Origin: Pirellulales bacterium
Lineage (GTDB): Bacteria > Planctomycetota > Planctomycetia > Pirellulales > Lacipirellulaceae
Assembly (NCBI GenBank): GCA_016930815.1
Contig: JAFGFZ010000437.1
Coordinates: forward strand, 1 to 45,577
Direction: 5' to 3'
Length of the DNA: 45,577 nt
Shown here: positions 33,280-41,440 of the stretch, piece after piece
Numbering within the stretch: the first letter of the stretch is position 1
Layout: each line of letters starts with the position of its first letter
Position numbers and translations under genes: made by a program
The notes under the pieces: model-generated
What the model saw: only the letters and a program-made list of their open reading frames with translations
What the model was told of the DNA's origin: nothing
The model's database searches: none

Positions 33280-34134
33280 TTAGAGTGCATCGTAGGGAAG
33301 CGCAAACGTATCGCCCTGCGATACGTCTCCAGTCTTCAGCCCGCGAACGAACCATTTGCTACGCTGTTCGGAGGTCCCATGCGTGAATGATTCAGGGACG
33401 ATGTATCCTTGGGATTTCATTTGCAGCCGATCATCGCCAATGGCTGTAGCAGCCTGCAGAGCTTCCTCAATATCCCCCGCTTCAAGAATCTGCCAGTTCT
33501 GATGTGCGTGGTGCGCCCAGACTCCCGCGAAGAAGTCAGCCTGCAATTCGAGGCGGACCAGCAGCTCGTTGCTTTTTTCCTTATTCGCCCGCTGTTGGAG
33601 TATGTGGACTTGGTCACTGATCCCCAGCAACTTCTGCACATGATGGCCCACCTCATGGGCAATGACGTAGGCCTGGGCAAAATCTCCCGGTGCTCCCAAT
33701 TGATTTTTCATCTGGTCATAAAAGCTCAGGTCGATATAAACTTGCTCGTCGGGCGGGCAATAGAACGGACCGGTTGCGGCACTTTGAAATCCGCATGCCG
33801 AACGAACCTGGTCGCGGAAGAGTACTAGTTTTGGTTTGCGATAGGATTTACCCATCTTGCGGAATAGGTCGGTCCAGACATCTTCCGTATCCGCCAGGAC
33901 AACCGAAACAAATTGGGCCAACTCGTCTTCCTCAGCATTGGCGCGTACCGCGCCTTGCTGGCCTGGCTGATTTTTTTGCAATTCCTGGATGATTGGTCGC
34001 GGATCACCGCCCAGAAAATAAACGGCCGCAACCAGGATCAGTCCGAGAAGTCCACCTCCTCCAACCATGGCGGGTCCGCGGATGGACCGCCGGTCTTCCA
34101 CGTTTTCACTCTGCCGTCGACCTTTCCAACGCAT
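33280..34134 (-). CDS. ypfJ: Neutral zinc metallopeptidase, YpfJ (KPN_02809) family
   Basis: Membrane-anchored metallopeptidase of 284 residues. One transmembrane helix (VGGGGLLGLILVAAVYFL, 24-41) follows a short basic tail (MRWKGRRQSENVEDRRS), the N-terminus typical of this family. Zinc ligands are HEVGHH at 160-165, and RLELQADFFAGVWAHHA supplies the distal E/D ligand and completes the gluzincin-like arrangement. Upstream blocks KLVLFRDQVRSACGFQSAATGPFYCPPDEQVYID are characteristic. The frame opens to 34503, but the Met at 34134 is chosen because it starts the recognised sequence. The photolyase gene follows by 14 bases and the MFS gene precedes by 32 bases. Confidence 0.9.
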   Translation of the reverse strand: MRWKGRRQSENVEDRRSIRGPAMVGGGGLLGLILVAAVYFLGGDPRPIIQELQKNQPGQQGAVRANAEEDELAQFVSVVLADTEDVWTDLFRKMGKSYRKPKLVLFRDQVRSACGFQSAATGPFYCPPDEQVYIDLSFYDQMKNQLGAPGDFAQAYVIAHEVGHHVQKLLGISDQVHILQQRANKEKSNELLVRLELQADFFAGVWAHHAHQNWQILEAGDIEEALQAATAIGDDRLQMKSQGYIVPESFTHGTSEQRSKWFVRGLKTGDVSQGDTFALPYDAL

Positions 34135-34166
34135 GGTGATGGTTCCCAGTATTACTCGGTATCGCC

Positions 34167-36239
34167 TCAATGGCCACCGGAAGTTTCCACCCCGTGCAGA
34201 GACTTCGCTTTGCTCAGCAGGGGCCAACCGTAGCCATACAGCGCGATGATCACAAAGCAGGCCATCGGCACGATGAATCCTCGGGACATGTCGTATCGGT
34301 CGGCAACGGTACCCATCACCTTGGGTAGCATCGCACCGCCCATAATCGCCATGACGATGAATGCCGATGCTCCCTTCGCACGCTCCCCAAGCCCAAAAAT
34401 CCCCAGCGCGAAGATTGTGGGAAACATAATGGACATGAAGAAATAGCTCAGGAAAACAGAAACGACGGATATCCAACCTAATTTGAAGAAGATCAAGAGG
34501 CAAACGATGACATTGAGCGTCCCATACAAACCGACAATTTTATGGGCGGACGTTTTTCGCAAGAGGATGGCGCCGGTGAATCGTCCTATGAGGAAGCAGA
34601 TGAATCCGAGGGTGGCCAGAAAACTTGCCGCCCTGTTGCTGAAACACAGGATACCGTCCTGGAAAGGCAGCTCGTTGGGGAAAGCATCCTCCAGGAGCAT
34701 GCGATTGAGCCGGCAACGATCATTCCCCTTCGGATTCTGCGCGAGCAGTTGTTCTGTGCTTTCCTGCAAGCGGATGCCGCTAAACCTTGCTTCATTGTAG
34801 AGGGTTGGCTTCTTCTCCTTGGTCGATCGCATGTCGCGAGTGACAATTTCGTCTAAGTCGCGGGCCAAGTGGAAGCGTAACGCGTAATCCGAGCCTGAAC
34901 CGTCATAGGCATCCATTGCTTGAACCGTCTCGCTTGATAACTGGTCGCGTACGAATGATGAGACATTGTCGGACTTCTTCTTTAATTTCGCGACCATCGA
35001 CGACAGATCCTTGATGTCCGACTTATCGACTCTCGTCCTGTATTCGATCAACGACTCCTTCGCTTTCGCCTTCCCTTTCTCTTTCCCGTTTCCCTCTCCC
35101 TGCTCCAATGTCTCCGTGCTCGCCGTGACGTTTTGATGCCACGAGGCGGGGAGGGGAGGAACTTCCCATACCATATAGTTGATTACGAAGCTGAAAATAC
35201 CCGCCTGGGCAGCCACATAAAAGAACTGCGCCAATGTGGCTCCCGAAAAATGCGGATGCGACCAGATGCTGTGATGCGACATTTTTCTTATGACCGGGAT
35301 GAGTACCACGGCGAGGATGACAGATACGACGCAGCCAACCGCGGCCAGGATCACCAGCAATGAGTTGTTTGCCGTGATCTGCAAGCCGGATGGGTGGGGA
35401 ATCCGGCTTGCGATGTCCACCAGACTCGGACCCAAATTGAAGGCATTAAGGATTAGCCAGGAGATCATTCCAAAAACGCCGACCAGAACGATCGTGTTGA
35501 ACCAGAGCAGAAAGTAGGCTGGCACGCGAGCCACTTGCCGATCCGCCATTCCCGCGACTGGACCGGTTGCATCCTTCTTGCCGATGTTGTAGTCGTCCTC
35601 CGTCTGGATATCTGGGACCGGGGCAAAGAAGAAGATGAGGGCGAGGACGAGGACCACGACACCGACACCCGCATAAGGGATCCACAACGTTTCGGCACCG
35701 GTGCTCATACCGGCCGCATCCGTGCCATAGAAGAACATGCCACCGGCGATCGGGCCCAGAATCCAGCCGATGCCATTGCAGGATTGGGCCAGATTGATCC
35801 GCGTCGCCGCGTAGCGCGGCGGCCCCAAGACGGTGGTGTAGGGATTGGCCACCGTTTCTAAAAAGGTCAGGCCGGCGGCGATCACACAGACGCCCAACAG
35901 GAATGCCCAGAACTCAGCGATATTCGTTGAGGGAATGAACCAGAAACCACCTGCCGCGACCATCAGGAGGCCAGCAATAATGCCACCTTTATAACCCAGC
36001 CGCGTCGCCAACCAACCGGCTGGCATCGCCATCAAGAAATAGCCAAGATAATGGGCGAATTGGACCCAGGCGGATTGGGCCAAGGTCAAGTCCAATTCCT
36101 CCTGGAAATGCTTGTCCATGACGTCAATCATGCCGTTGCAGAATCCCCAGAGGAGAAACAGCGAACTGACCAACGCAAACGTGAATAATACGTTCCGCCC
36201 GTCACTTAGGACGAACATGCTTTCTTTGTCTTTTTTCAT
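34167..36239 (-). CDS. FucP-like MFS transporter with long inserts
   Basis: Sugar/proton symporter of the major facilitator superfamily, L-fucose permease type. The N-half is familiar: FTFALVSSLFLLWGFCNGMIDV, a WVQFAHYLGYFLMAMPAG block and TFLETVANPYTTVLGPP, ending with TRINLAQSCNGIGWILGPI. The C-half holds FFYVAAQAGIFSFVINY, GFICFLIGRFTGAILL and MFPTIFALGIFGLGERAKGASAFIVMAI. FucP is about 440 residues; this protein is 690. Two extra hydrophobic segments (about 241-265 and 290-318) lie after the central loop, and a 175-residue hydrophilic, Lys/Glu-rich region (about 360-535) sits between TM7 and TM8, probably outside the membrane. The start is uncertain; a Met at 36218 is also possible. Confidence 0.85.
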   Translation of the reverse strand: MKKDKESMFVLSDGRNVLFTFALVSSLFLLWGFCNGMIDVMDKHFQEELDLTLAQSAWVQFAHYLGYFLMAMPAGWLATRLGYKGGIIAGLLMVAAGGFWFIPSTNIAEFWAFLLGVCVIAAGLTFLETVANPYTTVLGPPRYAATRINLAQSCNGIGWILGPIAGGMFFYGTDAAGMSTGAETLWIPYAGVGVVVLVLALIFFFAPVPDIQTEDDYNIGKKDATGPVAGMADRQVARVPAYFLLWFNTIVLVGVFGMISWLILNAFNLGPSLVDIASRIPHPSGLQITANNSLLVILAAVGCVVSVILAVVLIPVIRKMSHHSIWSHPHFSGATLAQFFYVAAQAGIFSFVINYMVWEVPPLPASWHQNVTASTETLEQGEGNGKEKGKAKAKESLIEYRTRVDKSDIKDLSSMVAKLKKKSDNVSSFVRDQLSSETVQAMDAYDGSGSDYALRFHLARDLDEIVTRDMRSTKEKKPTLYNEARFSGIRLQESTEQLLAQNPKGNDRCRLNRMLLEDAFPNELPFQDGILCFSNRAASFLATLGFICFLIGRFTGAILLRKTSAHKIVGLYGTLNVIVCLLIFFKLGWISVVSVFLSYFFMSIMFPTIFALGIFGLGERAKGASAFIVMAIMGGAMLPKVMGTVADRYDMSRGFIVPMACFVIIALYGYGWPLLSKAKSLHGVETSGGH

Positions 36240-36315
36240 GCGTGGATTCTACTTTACTTTTTGTCTGGGGATCTGGAACAGATGACTGGAATATCAAGAA
36301 CTCAACAGGTAAAAA

Positions 36316-36329
36316 ACAGGCATGCCTGT
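36316..36329. promoter_or_regulatory. 14-bp perfect palindrome, possible operator
   Basis: ACAGGCATGCCTGT is a perfect 14-bp palindrome about 77 bases upstream of the MFS start. A dimeric repressor could bind it, but no regulator is encoded nearby. Confidence 0.3.
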
Positions 36330-36509
36330 ATCGTCGCGCGGCCCTTATCGATTGCCTGGCCGATAAGCGTAATCACACCCGGTTGGCGGCCGTAACATTA
36401 AATATCACGGTGTCGCGATTGTTAAGTCCCTTTTTTTCAAAATCTCGGTCTCGCCGGATCGAATCGATTTGAGTTGGTTCTGGGGGATGGATGGGCTGCG
36501 GTTGGTTTT

Positions 36510-36560
36510 TATCAAGAAGCCGAGGATGGTCTACGCGCCATTACCCTGTCTTTCTTGATA
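36510..36560. promoter_or_regulatory. Inverted repeat TATCAAGAA...TTCTTGATA
   Basis: TATCAAGAA (36510-36518) and TTCTTGATA (36552-36560) are perfect 9-bp inverted copies 33 bases apart, about 90 bases before the coiled-coil cassette. They could be paired half sites for a regulator or an RNA hairpin. Confidence 0.35.
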
Positions 36561-36650
36561 GGCACTTTTTAACAAATACTGGACCGCGATGAAAATTTCC
36601 GTTATACGTACCATTTTGGAAACGAAGATCGAAACCGGAAGGATAAAGCT

Positions 36651-37820
36651 ATGAACAGCTCACTCAAATATCTTGATCGTGCCATGGGCCAATTGCGTCA
36701 TCTGGGACTGGTGCCCGAGGCACCGTCGAAGGAGGACCCTATCGTAGCCCTATTGAATCAAATTTCCGACCTGGATGAGGATAAGGTGGTTGCCATCGCC
36801 CGAACACTCAACCAAGCCTCCTTGTTCAATGAGGTTGTTCGAGAGCAGGTCAGTGCCATGGAGTTGGGTAGTCGTTACGAAGAGATTACCAATGCGTTTA
36901 ACAGCATTCGCAACGACGCGAAGAACATGGTCGAACAGGTCGAAGATGGCAAGATCAGCACGTGGGAACGTGTTCAGAATATCTGGATGAAGACAACCCG
37001 CGGCGATATTGCCACCCGTTTTGACAAGATCAAAGATGTTTATCTTGATGTGGCCGAGGACTCACGGGACCAGATCCAACGCGAGCACTTGATCTCGAAT
37101 GCGTATCAGGATTTCCGCGGAGCACTCAAGGAAGCCGAGGTTTTGGCATTGGATGTATTGAAGAAAGCGGAGGAGAAACTGGCCAGTGCCAAGGAAGAAC
37201 TGAGCGAAGCCATGAAAGCGGTGGATGCTCACAAGGGTGATGATCGTGCCGAGCTAGCCAAGTTGGAACTGACGCGCGACGAGGCACTCCGCAAGGTGCA
37301 GGATGAAGAGAATCGCTATCAAATTGCCAAGGATCTGGCGGACAATTTGACGGTCAGCTACAACACGTCTGAAGTCATCATGGCTCGCTTGAAACAGACC
37401 ACCAACGCCAAAGAACGCGTCTACCAGCAATCGATCAGCTTCTTCGGTACCAATGAGAGTGTCTTGACGGCTCTCTCAGCGTCGTTCACGGGGCTATTCG
37501 GACTCCACGAGAGCACGCAAACGCTCGAAGCGATGAAGGAGGGGGTCAGCCAGAGCCTGGAAGATTTAGCCGAGATTGGCGGAAAGGTCCAGGAGGAGGC
37601 AATCAAGGCCGGTTATGGGCCGACGATCCGCTTCGAAGCCGTCAAGAAGCTGGTTGATTCGGTAACCAACTATCAGGAGCGTTCCCGTGAAATCATCGAT
37701 GAGATGCGGTTGCTGAGTACCAAAAATGCGGAAGAAATTCGCACCGCGGTTGAAGAAGGCAAGCAACGGCTTGCACGATTGACTCGGGAAAGCGCGGCAC
37801 TTCCGGTGAAACATGGCTGA
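36651..37820 (+). CDS. Cytoplasmic coiled-coil protein, TelA-like features
   Basis: Soluble protein of 389 residues, rich in charged and helical segments, with no signal or membrane helix. Heptad regions lie at about 155-235 (LKKAEEKLASAKEELSEAM, ELTRDEALRKVQDEENRY) and at the C-terminus (YQERSREIIDEMRLL). Between them are VSYNTSEVIMARLKQTTNAKERVYQ and VLTALSASFTGLFGLHESTQTLEAM. The general pattern of alternating helices before the end recalls the toxic-anion-resistance (TelA/COG3853) group, but I would not claim membership. GGAAGGA upstream is a strong ribosome site. Its last eight bases overlap the following gene, and it is the first gene of a three-gene cassette. Function unknown. Confidence 0.7.
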   Translation: MNSSLKYLDRAMGQLRHLGLVPEAPSKEDPIVALLNQISDLDEDKVVAIARTLNQASLFNEVVREQVSAMELGSRYEEITNAFNSIRNDAKNMVEQVEDGKISTWERVQNIWMKTTRGDIATRFDKIKDVYLDVAEDSRDQIQREHLISNAYQDFRGALKEAEVLALDVLKKAEEKLASAKEELSEAMKAVDAHKGDDRAELAKLELTRDEALRKVQDEENRYQIAKDLADNLTVSYNTSEVIMARLKQTTNAKERVYQQSISFFGTNESVLTALSASFTGLFGLHESTQTLEAMKEGVSQSLEDLAEIGGKVQEEAIKAGYGPTIRFEAVKKLVDSVTNYQERSREIIDEMRLLSTKNAEEIRTAVEEGKQRLARLTRESAALPVKHG

Positions 37821-38733
37821 TCATTCGACTGCAGAGCAATCCTTGGGCAAGCGGCCGCTCGATGACCTGATGCTGGCCATGGACGTGGTGGATACGTTGC
37901 GGCATCGTGCATCCTTGGTGGAACGGGAGTTGAACACCGAAAAGCGGGATCAGCAACTTATCGATCGGTTGCGCGAAATCTACGCGGCTCAAGGCATCGA
38001 GGTTCCTGACGAGGTCCTGGCGGAAGGTGTTGTGGCGCTGAAAGAGGACCGCTTCCGATACACGCCACCGCAACCGAGTCTATCGGTGACGTTGGCTAAA
38101 ATCTACGTCAACCGGAACCGATGGCTGTTGCCGATGGTAATCCTGCTCGGCTTGATCGGAGCCGCATGGTTGGGGTATTGGCTCTTCGTTGTTGCTCCCA
38201 GGGCTCGGGTGCTGAGAGAACTCCCCCAGCAAATCGCCGCTCAGCAACAGGCCATTGTCGATCAGGCCCGCGTCCCTGATGCGAAGGAGGACGCCCGGCA
38301 AATCGCCGCCACCGCTCAACGAGCACTCACCGAAGGTGATGTCAAGACCGCCCAACATGAATTAGATAAACTCAAGGAGCTTCACAGCCGTTTGGCACAG
38401 GAATACGAACTGCGGATCGTCGCGGAAGGTAGCACGGGCGTCTGGCGTATCCCCGATGTGAACCAGGCGGCTCGGAATTATTATATCATCGTGCAACCGA
38501 TCACTGACAAAGGGCAGGTCTTGACGTTACCGATCACCAGCGAGGAGGACGGTCAGACCAGACTTGTGTCCAAGTGGGGATTGCGCGTCGACGAAGAGAC
38601 GTTCCAACAAATTGCCGAAGATAAGAAGGATGATGGGATCATCCAACGAAACCGGTTTGGCGTCAAGCGAGTAGGGTATTTGGAACCAGAGTATTTAATC
38701 TTGACAACTGGTGATGCGATCACTTCGTGGTAG
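37813..38733 (+). CDS. Single-pass membrane protein, DUF6384-like
   Basis: Membrane protein of 306 residues. The N-terminal part begins RPLDDLMLAMDVVDTLRHRASLVERELN, with a DQQLIDRLREIYAAQGIEVPDEVLAEG block; I remember this as the start of the DUF6384 family. One membrane helix (NRWLLPMVILLGLIGAAWLGYWLFVV, about 103-128) is followed by a long Gln/Ala-rich coiled coil (QQQAIVDQARVPDAKED; TAQHELDKLKELHSRLAQEYELRI, 140-200), then a compact C-terminal domain (VWRIPDVNQAARNYYIIVQ, KWGLRVDEETFQQIAED). The start overlaps the first gene of the cassette by 8 bases. Function unknown; a role as membrane anchor of the two coiled-coil partners is an inference from the operon. Confidence 0.75.
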   Translation: MADHSTAEQSLGKRPLDDLMLAMDVVDTLRHRASLVERELNTEKRDQQLIDRLREIYAAQGIEVPDEVLAEGVVALKEDRFRYTPPQPSLSVTLAKIYVNRNRWLLPMVILLGLIGAAWLGYWLFVVAPRARVLRELPQQIAAQQQAIVDQARVPDAKEDARQIAATAQRALTEGDVKTAQHELDKLKELHSRLAQEYELRIVAEGSTGVWRIPDVNQAARNYYIIVQPITDKGQVLTLPITSEEDGQTRLVSKWGLRVDEETFQQIAEDKKDDGIIQRNRFGVKRVGYLEPEYLILTTGDAITSW

Positions 38734-38743
38734 GAACGACTCA

Positions 38744-40186
38744 ATGGCCAGCGGACTCGATACAATGGCGTCGATTGACCAGGCACTGCACCAGGTCCGC
38801 CGTGATATTCAGGACCTGGATCGTCAGATCCGGGCTGCCAGCGACAAGATCATCCATATGAACCAGGACCAGACGAATTGCCTTCGCGAGCTTGCCGAAC
38901 TGCGGCTGGACCAGTTGACGAGCGGCCCGCTTTTCATGGATCTGGACGATGCGGATCAACGTGTCACCGAGCTGCTTCGCGACCGCGCCAAGAGTCTGCA
39001 GGCCCTGCAAGAGCAAATCGAAGAATCGGACCGTCGCCAGTCGACGCTGGAAGCGGACCGCGCGACGCAACAGCAGAAAGTCCATGCGGCCTCGGCATCG
39101 CTCGATCGGGGGGAAGCTGGGACACAGCAACGGCTGGCGCGGGAGCCTGGCTATCAGGAACAGCTCAAACGCGCCCAGAATTCCGATCGTGTGGCCAAAC
39201 ACGCCGAGCAGAAGGCCCAGCAGGCACACAAGGATCGGTTGAACAAGGGCCAAGAATTTGAAGCGGATTCGCTCTTTGTGTATCTGTGGAAACGAGGCTT
39301 TGGTACTTCGAAGTATTCCGCGAATCCGCTGATGCGGACATTGGATGGCTGGGTTGCCAAACTGTGCCGATACCATGATGCTCGCCCCAACTATACGATG
39401 TTGCTGGAAATTCCGAAGCGGCTTGGCGAACACGCCGAGGATTTGCGAAAGGAAGCCGATCGCGAATTTGAAGCACTCCGCGAGCTGGAAGAGCAAGCGT
39501 CGGCGGCGGATGGAATACCTGGTCTGCGCGAAAACCTCCAACAAGAGGAACAACGGGCCCAAGATATCGACGACGCGATTCAGAAAGAGGAAATGCATTA
39601 CAGTGAATTGGTCAAGCTGAGATCGGAATTCGCTGGAGGCGAAGATGCGTACTCGCGTCAATGCCTTGAAATATTGCTCAATCAACTGCGTCGCGAACCA
39701 CTGGCGCAACTCCGACGCGAAGCCGAGCAGACCAGTTTCCCGGAAGATAATATCGTGGTTGGGCGGCTTGCTGATTTGGATCAAGCCAAACTGCGTCTTG
39801 AATCGCAGCTAGCGGAACACAAGCAACTGCATTTACGGTACCTGGACCGGCTGGAAGAGCTCGAAAAGATCCGCTGGAACTTCAAACAAAAACGCTTCGA
39901 TGATATCCATAGCGCCTTTCCCGATGGATCTCCGATTGGCGGGATGCTCAACGAGTTCCTGAAGGGGATGGTCAGCTCGGGACAGCTCTGGGGAATCATC
40001 GAACAGCTCCATCGGCGACTCCGTATTGAAGCCGATCCGAATTTTGGCAGCGGCAGCCTTGGCCGTTCCTCCGGCAGCACCTGGCGACTGCCTGCACCCG
40101 CGCCTCATCAATCTCAGAGCTACTCCATGGGAGGTGGTGGGGACATGGGAGGTGGCGGGGGTTTCCGAACCGGTGGTGGCTTCTGA
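38744..40186 (+). CDS. Large coiled-coil protein with Gly-rich C-terminal tail
   Basis: Cytoplasmic protein of about 480 residues dominated by coiled coil: QVRRDIQDLDRQIRAASDKI, LEADRATQQQKVHAASASLD, DRVAKHAEQKAQQAHKDRL and EELEKIRWNFKQKRFDDI. A central non-coil module near 165-230 (FVYLWKRGFGTSKYSANPL, WVAKLCRYHDARPNYTML) is likely folded, and a second part after 400 (GSPIGGMLNEFLKGMVSSG) precedes a Ser/Gly-rich tail ending GGGGDMGGGGGFRTGGGF. This tail is like that of other envelope proteins ending in Gly-Phe repeats. It is the last gene of the cassette. AGGA sits 8 bases before the ATG and overlaps the previous stop (TAGGA). Family unknown; no homologue name is recalled. Confidence 0.72.
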   Translation: MASGLDTMASIDQALHQVRRDIQDLDRQIRAASDKIIHMNQDQTNCLRELAELRLDQLTSGPLFMDLDDADQRVTELLRDRAKSLQALQEQIEESDRRQSTLEADRATQQQKVHAASASLDRGEAGTQQRLAREPGYQEQLKRAQNSDRVAKHAEQKAQQAHKDRLNKGQEFEADSLFVYLWKRGFGTSKYSANPLMRTLDGWVAKLCRYHDARPNYTMLLEIPKRLGEHAEDLRKEADREFEALRELEEQASAADGIPGLRENLQQEEQRAQDIDDAIQKEEMHYSELVKLRSEFAGGEDAYSRQCLEILLNQLRREPLAQLRREAEQTSFPEDNIVVGRLADLDQAKLRLESQLAEHKQLHLRYLDRLEELEKIRWNFKQKRFDDIHSAFPDGSPIGGMLNEFLKGMVSSGQLWGIIEQLHRRLRIEADPNFGSGSLGRSSGSTWRLPAPAPHQSQSYSMGGGGDMGGGGGFRTGGGF

Positions 40187-40217
40187 TCTCCCTTCGGTAA
40201 TGGCTGACGGATTGAGA

Positions 40218-40247
40218 TTCTCGAATTCCCCCCTCCAGTGCTATAAT
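40218..40247 (+). promoter_or_regulatory. Candidate promoter of the decarboxylase-ACT pair
   Basis: A perfect TATAAT at 40242-40247 follows a weak -35 (TTCTCG, 40218-40223) with 18 bases between. The -10 lies about 55 bases before the ATG at 40301. Confidence 0.4.
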
Positions 40248-40300
40248 TTATCAGTCGTGATTCGGTTGTATTCCCTGATCGGTTCGCTGTGTTATTGCAC

Positions 40301-41440
40301 ATGGCCATGGACACATTACCCGCATCGGATCAGCGAAGATTAGATGAACTCTACGAGTACATCGATACACAATCCAAAACTTTTATCGGGTATCCCTGTT
40401 CTCAGCAGTTCGATTACACACCCCTTTTTCGCTTCCTGAATTACCCGATTAATAACGTCGGCGACCCGTATGCCCCCAGCTCGTATCGCGTCAATACCAA
40501 GGAGATTGAGCGCGAAGTAATCCAGTGGTTTGCCGAGCTAACCCATGCAGATGAAAAGGGGTATTGGGGCTATGTGACCAACGGGGGGACCGAGGGCAAT
40601 CTCTATGGGCTCTATCTGGCCCGCGAGTTGCTGGCCAGTGGGATGGTGTACTATTCGGAGCACACGCATTACAGCGTCAGCAAGAATCTCCGTCTCCTTC
40701 AAATGCCGAATATTATGATTCGGACGCTTTCCAGTGGAGAGATTGATTACGAGGACCTGTACGAAACCATCCGGATTCACCGCGATAGGCCGCCGATCAT
40801 CTTCACCAATGTCGGCACGACCATGCAGCAGGGAGTTGACGATATCCCGAGAATCACAAGCATGGTCCACGAGCTAGCTATTCCGCAGTTCTATATCCAC
40901 TGTGATGCGGCACTGGGCGGCATGATCCTGCCATTTATCGCGAATGCGCCAACGTGGGATTTTAGCGCCGGAATCGACAGCTTGTCGATTAGCGGGCACA
41001 AGTTCATCGGTTCACCCATCCCCTGCGGCATCGTGCTGGCGCAGAAAAGGCACGTCGATCGAATTGCTCGGTCCATCGAATACGTGGGAACTCTTGACAC
41101 GACCATCACCGGCTCTCGAAATGGAATCACGCCCCTGTTTTTGTGGTACGCAATCCGCAAGTACGGCATAGAAGGATTTCGTCGCATGGCTCAACAATGC
41201 ATTGCCACCGCGGAATACGCAGTCGAGGCATTCGAGCGGATCGGGATCCAAGCCTGGCGCAATCCGTTTTCAGTAACTGTCGTCTTTCCGAAACCGCTCG
41301 ACACGGTCCAGAAAAAATGGCAAATTGCCGTGCAAGGTCAGATCGGGCATATCATCACAATGCAGCACGTCACCCGGTCCATGATCGACGAGCTGGTTGC
41401 TGACATAGAAGCCGCCTCGGTTGGGGAACCTGTGAAATGA
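40301..41440 (+). CDS. hdc: PLP-dependent histidine decarboxylase-like enzyme
   Basis: Group II decarboxylase of 379 residues, closest to bacterial PLP-type histidine decarboxylase (histidine to histamine and CO2). Typical blocks are FIGYPCSQQFDYTPLFRFLN, a PINNVGDPYAPSSYRVNTKE segment, YWGYVTNGGTEGNLYGLYLA (the cofactor-phosphate loop), YYSEHTHYSVSKNLRLL with the ring-stacking His, HCDAALGGM with the pyridine-nitrogen Asp202, and the Schiff-base Lys234 in SISGHKFIGSPIP. The C-terminal block RSIEYVGTLDTTITGSRNG is complete. Start is taken as ATG 40301, with another Met two codons later. Its stop overlaps the ACT gene by ATGA. Serine decarboxylases share the fold and cannot be excluded by sequence reading alone. 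Confidence 0.9.
   Translation: MAMDTLPASDQRRLDELYEYIDTQSKTFIGYPCSQQFDYTPLFRFLNYPINNVGDPYAPSSYRVNTKEIEREVIQWFAELTHADEKGYWGYVTNGGTEGNLYGLYLARELLASGMVYYSEHTHYSVSKNLRLLQMPNIMIRTLSSGEIDYEDLYETIRIHRDRPPIIFTNVGTTMQQGVDDIPRITSMVHELAIPQFYIHCDAALGGMILPFIANAPTWDFSAGIDSLSISGHKFIGSPIPCGIVLAQKRHVDRIARSIEYVGTLDTTITGSRNGITPLFLWYAIRKYGIEGFRRMAQQCIATAEYAVEAFERIGIQAWRNPFSVTVVFPKPLDTVQKKWQIAVQGQIGHIITMQHVTRSMIDELVADIEAASVGEPVK

Larger units (their letters stand above)
36240..36650. other. Divergent promoter region with palindromes
   Basis: About 410 bases between the MFS gene and the coiled-coil cassette, on divergent strands. It holds the two inverted repeats listed separately. No coding frame is credible. TTGATA at 36555-36560, inside one repeat, could be a -35 for the cassette, but no strong -10 follows at the right distance. 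Confidence 0.5.

Noticed and set aside
34083-34143. Longer start for the YpfJ-like peptidase (frame opens at 34503)
   Set aside because: The upstream part overlaps the MFS gene and lacks family sequence. The Met at 34134 starts the typical basic N-terminus.
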